A stretch of 64,000 nucleotides of DNA, taken from positions 33,257-97,256 of the forward strand of contig NZ_BSDJ01000030.1 in assembly GCF_027925525.1 (NCBI RefSeq), in the 5' to 3' direction. A model generated the notes under the pieces. That model had not been told where the DNA came from and did no database searches. It worked only from the letters and a program-made list of their open reading frames with translations. This DNA comes from Paenibacillus tyrphae. Its GTDB lineage: Bacteria; Bacillota; Bacilli; Paenibacillales; NBRC-103111. Every line of letters begins with the position of its first letter. Positions within the stretch are counted from its first letter, which is position 1. The translations under genes were made by a program, and so were the position numbers. Of the stretch, positions 59,604-64,000 are shown piece after piece.

Positions 59604-59636
59604 TTGAAGCGATTCTCGTTAGGCGAATTGCAAAAC

Positions 59637-60725
59637 TTAGTATGTAACATTTATAAGATTTCTTTCGTGATTCCATTGAATTGATGCGTTTAGAGCCTCG
59701 AACAGAAAACGAATTGGTACAAACGCTTGTTGATACATCTCGTCAATAAAGGGAGGTTCGTTGAGTTCAACCAATTTATTGTTTATGTACGCACTCTTAC
59801 TATCAACGGTAAATTCTAGCTGATTCTTATCTTTCGTTATAATGATGGAACGAGTACTTTCTTTCCATTCAATATTAAGATCAAGCACGTCACTTATTTT
59901 TCGAAGTTGAATGAACGTACTGCCATTTTTAGTCGATACGGAGATAGGTGGAATTTCTTGATTGTTTATTATCACACGTATTGGGCGGGGCTTACTTTCT
60001 TCTACAACTTCAACTTCCTTTTCTATCAAACGTGCAGCTAAATTCGCTTGTTGCTCTGTCCGTTCCTTGGACCACTGTACGTATCTAAGCTTTTGAATAT
60101 CTAAAAGCTTATCCCAATCGTCAGCCTCAACACCTACCATATAGACGGCTTGCAAATGTGGCATCCTGGGCAGGGTTTCCAGGCTTTTTATCGGATTATA
60201 TTTAATTGAGATCAAATACAACTGCTTGAGATTTTCCAACGGAGTCAAATCCGTAATGTGGTTATCTTCAATTGTTAAAGACCTGAGGTTTTCCAATGTT
60301 GCCAAAGGCTTAATATCCTCTATTTCGTTGCTGTCCAATATAAGCCATTCGATACTTGTTTTTCCGGCCAAAGGAGAGATGTCTTTTACTTGAGTGTGAT
60401 GAATGTATACATCATAAAGCTTATGCAGTGGAGCTAGTGCGGAGACATCGCTAATGTGTGCGTAATTAATTGCCAGCGACTTGAGGTTTACTGCATATTC
60501 TAATCCTTCAAGTGACTGGGCATTGCCTTCAATCCATAATTGAGTCAGGCGTTCCAAATCAGATTTTGTTATTTCGTAGGATGAATCCAGTTCAAGTTCT
60601 TTCTTTATTGCTTCTTCAATCACAGGATCCTTAATAATCTTGTTTGCTGCAATTGCTTCCTTTTCATTGGTTGCTAAAGAAACCCAAAGAGATATAAAGA
60701 GTGCTAGAAGGATGACTTTTTTCAT
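59637..60725 (-). CDS. Secreted leucine-rich-repeat protein with copper-amine-oxidase-N-like C-terminal domain
   Basis: The 362-residue precursor has a signal peptide (about residues 1-26). Five to six LRR units follow (about 65-205; each with LxxLxIxxNxIxDLxPLxxL, such as LEYAVNLKSLAINYAHISDV). The C-terminal domain (about 245-362; IRVIINNQEIPPISVSTKNG...FVPIRFLFEALNASIQWN) matches the Cu-amine-oxidase-N/stalk domain common in Paenibacillus secreted proteins. It is probably exported and binds protein or wall. GAGG precedes ATG. Confidence 0.9.
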   Translation of the reverse strand: MKKVILLALFISLWVSLATNEKEAIAANKIIKDPVIEEAIKKELELDSSYEITKSDLERLTQLWIEGNAQSLEGLEYAVNLKSLAINYAHISDVSALAPLHKLYDVYIHHTQVKDISPLAGKTSIEWLILDSNEIEDIKPLATLENLRSLTIEDNHITDLTPLENLKQLYLISIKYNPIKSLETLPRMPHLQAVYMVGVEADDWDKLLDIQKLRYVQWSKERTEQQANLAARLIEKEVEVVEESKPRPIRVIINNQEIPPISVSTKNGSTFIQLRKISDVLDLNIEWKESTRSIIITKDKNQLEFTVDSKSAYINNKLVELNEPPFIDEMYQQAFVPIRFLFEALNASIQWNHERNLINVTY

Positions 60726-60731
60726 GTGCAT

Positions 60732-61030
60732 TTTCCTCTACAATGTAATGGACTCCGACTTTCCTGATTGTACCACAATTTGTTGTCTTTTGATCCGACA
60801 AGTGAAAGTGGTCAACCTTGACAGAGCACCGCTTGAGCGGCCCAAGGGCATTACTGAAAACGGATGGGGTCGATCGATAAAAAAATCGCACAACCCCTAA
60901 ATATGGAATTAATGAACAATGTGTTTTACAATAATAGAGGATATATATATTTTGAGAATGGTGTAGTGTCTGAATATGGCTAGAAGAAAATTTCAATAAA
61001 ATAACGGTTTTATAAGTAGGAGGTATTTTT
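60732..61030. other. Intergenic DNA with short coding scraps
   Basis: This near-300-bp stretch holds no intact gene. A short plus-strand scrap ending at TAG about 60984 (RGYIYFENGVVSEYG) looks like the tail of a lost gene. A TAGGAGG ribosome site at 61015-61022 belongs to the DUF2513 remnant. Confidence 0.45.
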
Positions 61031-61414
61031 ATGAAAAGAGATATGGAATTAGTAATAAGAATTTTGAAAGTTATAGAGGAATATTATACATCGCGTTCGA
61101 CTATCATTAAGTTTGGAAGATGAAGGTTATGGGGATATGATTGTTCAATATCATTTAAGGATCATGGCTGAAGCTGGTTTAATTGTTATTGATGACGTTC
61201 CGACATTGGCTAGTGGACAATATTATATTAATGGTATGACATGGTTAGGACATGATTTTGAGATTCTGCTAGAAATGAAAAGGTTCTAATAGCCGCAAAA
61301 GAAAAAGCCGAATCCAGGGGGTTTGATTTTAAGAGTTTACCTACCGATGTTATCAAAGAACTTCTTACTGAAGGCATAAAGAATTTATTGGAATGTAATG
61401 AAATAAAACGATGA
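61031..61414 (+). pseudogene. DUF2513-family gene with two frameshifts
   Basis: A good ribosome site (TAGGAGG) and ATG begin KRDMELVIRILKVIEEYY, the DUF2513 start. After a frameshift near 61100 the next frame gives LSLEDEGYGDMIVQYHLRIM, AEAGLIVIDD and MTWLGHDF. A second frameshift near 61265 leads to DSARNEKVLIAAKEKAESRG and VIKELLTEGIKNLL, ending at TGA 61414. All parts together form a full DUF2513 protein, usually seen near phages and mobile DNA. The gene is inactive in this copy. Confidence 0.88.
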
Positions 61415-61430
61415 ATTCATAGGGAGAAAT

Positions 61431-61627
61431 ATGAGAGTAGTTCTAAAGCAAATCTCAGTAAGAGCATATGAAATTGTGGAATGTCCGGAGTTTATTAAAA
61501 AAGAACTTTTCAGTGGAGTTATTCAATTGGGAATCCTAACGTCGAACCAGAATTTATTCATCCAGCTGGGTTAAGTAAGATTACTGAATTATGCGAAGAA
61601 AATAATGTTGAACTAATATTTCAATAA
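61431..61627 (+). pseudogene. Frameshifted small gene, unknown family
   Basis: From ATG 61431 (GGGAG upstream) the frame reads RVVLKQISVRAYEIVECPEF and then loses sense. Another frame gives GNPNVEPEFIHPAGLSKITE, LCEENNVELIFQ and ends at TAA 61627. A frameshift near 61530 joins them. No family was recognised. Confidence 0.6.
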
Positions 61628-61663
61628 AATATCGTATATGTCTTCAATGGGAGGTTATTATTC

Positions 61664-61858
61664 ATGAGCGAATGTCCCAAATGTAAATCCCGTGAATTTT
61701 CTAAAGGAATTCAAATTGGGCATGCAGCTGTACACCCAGAGAATTTTCATGTGTTCAGTCCTGCTTCTGAGTTAATCCACGTATTTTGCTTAAATTGTGG
61801 GTTTATTTTAGAAAGCTATATCAAACACCCTAAGAAATTTAGACCGAAAGAACAATAG
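61664..61858 (+). CDS. Small zinc-ribbon protein
   Basis: The 64-residue protein has two Cys pairs, CPKC near residue 4 and CLNC near residue 43, that could form a zinc ribbon. The rest (GIQIGHAAVHPENFHVFSPA) is unremarkable. GGGAGG precedes the ATG. It is one of few intact genes in the decayed right end; function is unknown. Confidence 0.78.
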   Translation: MSECPKCKSREFSKGIQIGHAAVHPENFHVFSPASELIHVFCLNCGFILESYIKHPKKFRPKEQ

Positions 61859-61917
61859 ACCTAACGAAATTGGCATTTTATTGATAAATAATATTCCTTT
61901 GTACAAGCTGGTGATTT

Positions 61918-62058
61918 ATGAAGAAAATAACTATTGGATTAGTTGGAGTGTTGATTCGCTTGTATTCTTTACCAAATCAAGAAGTTTTTTCTCATTGGAC
62001 TACGGTTTCTTTAAAGAGCATTTTTAACGCCATAAGCAGCATTTTTGTTATGGGATAG
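61918..62058 (+). CDS. Very short possible open frame
   Basis: This 46-codon frame (KKITIGLVGVLIRLYSLPNQ) has a basic start and hydrophobic stretch, and weak GGTGAT upstream. It could be a small peptide or chance. Evidence is limited. Confidence 0.3.
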   Translation: MKKITIGLVGVLIRLYSLPNQEVFSHWTTVSLKSIFNAISSIFVMG

Positions 62059-62102
62059 CAGATGAAATGTAACTTTTAAAGGGCGGATATTTCTTTGATT
62101 TC

Positions 62103-62464
62103 TTATCCATAAATTTTTTTGAAGACCATTCCAGCAACAAACATATACAAATCAATTCCCAGCAAAATCACAAGGCCCACGAGAAAATTTAACGTAATAT
62201 CGGAGCGAAAAAGAAATCCAAGCACAGGAAATACACTCAATACAACGACATGTGAAAGTATTATATTCCGTTTCGATCCCCAACTAATTTCATTCTTTAC
62301 ATCAGCGTAGAGAGTCCCGACCAAAAGTGCTACAAATGAATATAGTGCAAAAAAGTTCCAATCCCCTTTTCCGTTATCCAAACTGAGAATGCAAAATACC
62401 AAAAAGGGCCGAGTATGGTTAGCTTAAGAAAAAACAGAAGGATTCTCTGCTTAGCAATTTGCAT
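62103..62464 (-). pseudogene. Membrane-protein gene with N-terminal frameshift
   Basis: A strong ribosome site (TGAGGTGAG) precedes an ATG at 62464 that opens QIAKQRILLFFLKLTILGP and then ends in sense-less codons. One base off, the frame continues PFLVFCILSLDNGKGDWNFF and encodes three more hydrophobic helices to a stop at 62103. The joined sequence makes a proper four-helix membrane protein. A single-base change near 62405 therefore disrupted it. The family is unknown. Confidence 0.7.
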
Positions 62465-62569
62465 CTTCTCACCTCACGCAATAAACAATGATAATTACAT
62501 TCAAGATAATAATACCAACAATGTCCAAAATAGTATATTAAAAATAGAAAGAAGATGAAAAAGAACCTC

Positions 62570-62598
62570 CTCTTCAGGAAGGTTCCTCTGCGATCGTC
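62570..62598 (-). terminator. Probable terminator hairpin
   Basis: GAACCT-CCT pairs with AGGaAGGTTC around a short loop; read on the minus strand it is followed by TTTTTC. It stands between the IS256 remnant and the broken membrane gene. Confidence 0.5.
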
Positions 62599-62616
62599 AG
62601 GGGGAATTCGAGCCCT

Positions 62617-62735
62617 TGATCGTGAATAAAGACGTGCTGGGCATCTGGACCGGGGAGAATGAGTCCTCGAAGTTCTGGCTGAGCGTCTTAAACGAACTCT
62701 AAAACCGCGGCGTACAAGAGGGTCTCATCACCTAA
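62617..62735 (+). pseudogene. IS256-family transposase remnant
   Basis: The GC-rich stretch encodes VNKDVLGIWTGENESSKFWL, SVLNEL, a stop codon (62700-62702), then NRGVQEG. This is the well-known IS256 transposase segment (…EVLGLWIGE-ESAKFWL…LKNRGVQD…) that follows the first catalytic Asp. Only about 35 codons remain, with an in-frame stop. Its base composition is clearly higher in GC than its surroundings. It marks past transposition. Confidence 0.82.
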
Positions 62736-62800
62736 TCTGTCAGTAAGTATATGATAGCATGAAAAAACCTCCCGATTGGAGGTAAATGAGTTATTTATTT

Positions 62801-63370
62801 TCATAACGTACTAAGCCGTAGTTCATAAAAATACTGCACAATTGGATGCTTTAACTTCATCTTCTCGGTCATGTTTAAAATTCGCTTTTTTCCAACTCGT
62901 CTGTCCACCAAAGCAAGAATATTCAATAAGATATCATTGCTCTCTATGCTTTCCTCTATAGAAATGGATAAAAACTTATTAGCTACAACGACAAAATTTG
63001 ATTTACTTAATGATGACTGTGCTGACAAAAGCTCCTTTGCATATTCTGATATTTTTCTACTTCTTGCAATTACTTTTAGACGATCCTCCGGAACTATCCC
63101 CTTGGTATCTTTTCTGACCGCTTCAATTTCTTCATTGTTGATAGGAATTTGGATATCCGAATCATTCTTAATATCCAGTTCCGTCTGATACCATCTGATT
63201 AAGGTAGTTTTATCACTCATATTGAATACGTTCTTTTTATCTACCGCAATATAACAAAGACCTGCTTTATCAGGTAAATAACGGTAGCCGGTTGCACGGT
63301 ATTCGACCCTTCCATATAACGCAGGACAGAGAAAACTCTCCAGATGTTGCTTCAATTTGCTCCAGGCCAT
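62801..63370 (-). CDS. Conserved Firmicute protein (SF0329-like)
   Basis: The 189-residue protein (WSKLKQHLESFLCPALYGRV; YRATGYRYLPDKAGLCYIAV; IEAVRKDTKGIVPEDRLKVI; ARSRKISEYAKELLSAQSSL) matches a conserved Bacillus/Paenibacillus family I associate with the SF0329 name, lacking a known function. Ribosome site TAGGAGG precedes the ATG. It appears intact. Confidence 0.8.
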   Translation of the reverse strand: MAWSKLKQHLESFLCPALYGRVEYRATGYRYLPDKAGLCYIAVDKKNVFNMSDKTTLIRWYQTELDIKNDSDIQIPINNEEIEAVRKDTKGIVPEDRLKVIARSRKISEYAKELLSAQSSLSKSNFVVVANKFLSISIEESIESNDILLNILALVDRRVGKKRILNMTEKMKLKHPIVQYFYELRLSTL

Positions 63371-63474
63371 GTAATCCTCCTATGTTCTATAAATACCTAT
63401 TGAGGCAGTCGTTCTATTATCCATAATACAATAACCAACATCGATCATACTAAATACAAGTAACCTTGCGTTTC

Positions 63475-63760
63475 TCAATTATTAATGTCACTGTTTCTGA
63501 ATGTCGTTAGCAATTGGTCCTTCAGATTATCAATATTAATGTATTCCTCCACCTGATTCCCTTTATAATAAAAATTAAATAATATCTCTTTAACTTTTCT
63601 ATGTGCTTCCCCATCTTTATCATAAAGTAAATCATTGTAAAATCCCGTTAAAAATTCCTCGGAAAATTCATTCTTATTCGGCTCCTTGTCTTTATCATAA
63701 TCAAAATATGCAAAAAGCACTTCTTTGTCAGTACCAGTAAATGTTTAGATGTAATTTCAA
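63475..63760 (-). pseudogene. Small gene with probable frameshift near its start
   Basis: An 80-codon frame beginning at GTG 63720 (LFAYFDYDKDKEPNKNEFSE; TGFYNDLLYDKDGEAHRKVK) has no ribosome site. In another frame, a TTG at 63760 behind GGGGGA opens KLHLNIYWY, which would join to TDKEVLFAYFDYDKD if one base were changed near 63730. The gene is therefore probably disrupted at the start. No family was recognised. Confidence 0.5.
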
Positions 63761-63827
63761 ATCTCGTTGTTCCCCCGTATACGATCAGCTGCAATTTGAC
63801 CTTATGAAAGTATTATTTCATCTGTAT

Positions 63828-64000
63828 TCACTCAGGAACATCAATGTACTCCGACACTCTAGATTGAAGAATTTCAATAAGATCTTCATTCATGTACTGA
63901 TAATCATCAGGAATATCTAAACAGATTAATTTCTTATTCAAGAGTTCATCATTAAATTTATCCCTCAACCTGCGCACATGCTTCTTCTCCATTACAAAGA
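63828..64000 (-). CDS. Low-molecular-weight protein-tyrosine-phosphatase-like protein, C-terminal part
   Basis: The minus-strand frame enters from the window edge and ends at TGA 63828-63830, giving the last 56 residues: FVMEKKHVRRLRDKFNDELL then LICLDIPDDYQYMNEDLIEI. This VMEK-x-H...CLDIPDDYxYM-x2-ELI pattern is typical of the end of low-molecular-weight tyrosine-phosphatase-like proteins (COG4551 type). The catalytic P-loop would lie outside. It looks intact so far. Confidence 0.82.
   Translation of the reverse strand, partial: FVMEKKHVRRLRDKFNDELLNKKLICLDIPDDYQYMNEDLIEILQSRVSEYIDVPE

Noticed and set aside
1..64000. CRISPR arrays, tRNA or rRNA genes, prophage modules
   Set aside because: No regular repeat-spacer series, no cloverleaf or rRNA sequence, and no capsid, portal, terminase or integrase genes were seen.

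Overview
The window looks like a chromosomal segment of a Gram-positive, spore-former-type Firmicute, most likely Paenibacillus or a close relative. The support is the strong GGAGG-type ribosome sites, frequent GTG/TTG starts, OpuC-type transporters, SMI1/KNR4-rich accessory DNA, and ZTP and GEMM riboswitches in Gram-positive contexts. Base composition visibly changes: roughly the first 28 kb is GC-rich, orderly chromosomal DNA, whereas from about 38 kb onward the DNA becomes steadily AT-richer and carries many gene remnants. The species cannot be fixed from the sequence alone.

Region 1 (1-8.0 kb) is a sigma-54 module. A minus-strand operon encodes a Rieske oxygenase with a bridging glutamate (CntA/GbcA-like), a four-gene OpuC-type quaternary-amine ABC importer and an aldehyde dehydrogenase cut by the window edge. 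It is preceded by a consensus -24/-12 promoter (5161-5175) and two inverted repeats. A PAS/AAA+ sigma-54 activator is divergent, and rpoN itself lies next to it. The likely job is uptake and oxidation of a quaternary amine such as choline, carnitine or a betaine; the exact substrate is inferred, not shown.

Region 2 (8.1-28.1 kb) holds ordinary metabolic, signalling and regulatory genes: a UPF0316-type membrane protein, a DUF418 protein, an OmpR-type two-component pair, a DMT exporter, a chemoreceptor, a gamma-glutamyltransferase behind a GEMM (cyclic dinucleotide) riboswitch, a YheO/DauR-type regulator, a NUDIX enzyme, a WYL regulator with an SRPBCC protein, a HAD phosphatase, folD-fchA behind a ZTP riboswitch, an ArsR/DUF2087 regulator, a MocR/PdxR regulator and an APH-like kinase.

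Region 3 (28-55 kb) is an accessory region of small, mostly single genes. Many resemble orphan immunity proteins of polymorphic toxin systems (SUKH/SMI1, SUKH-3, Imm48-like, NTF2-fold, DUF1266, DUF2262, DUF5071, DUF6953, ankyrin). They are mixed with regulators (LysR, two AraC), transporters (SMR pair, LysE), GNAT, NUDIX and VOC enzymes, a macro-domain protein, an ART-like/HEAT protein, a CPBP protease, a deacetylase, a glycosyltransferase and a broken chemoreceptor.

Region 4 (55-64 kb) is AT-rich. It opens with a 430-residue protein whose N-terminus resembles Hcp-like tube/delivery domains. Downstream lies a tandem array of five small membrane-protein units (four intact, one frameshifted), then a soluble candidate immunity gene and the decayed tail of a second copy. 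This is read here as a candidate effector with a duplicated immunity array. Its start shares a 53-bp upstream element, with identical internal spacing, with the DUF1266 gene 17 kb away. The last 4 kb are a graveyard of frameshifted genes, with a GC-rich IS256 transposase remnant and two partial or frameshifted genes at the right edge.
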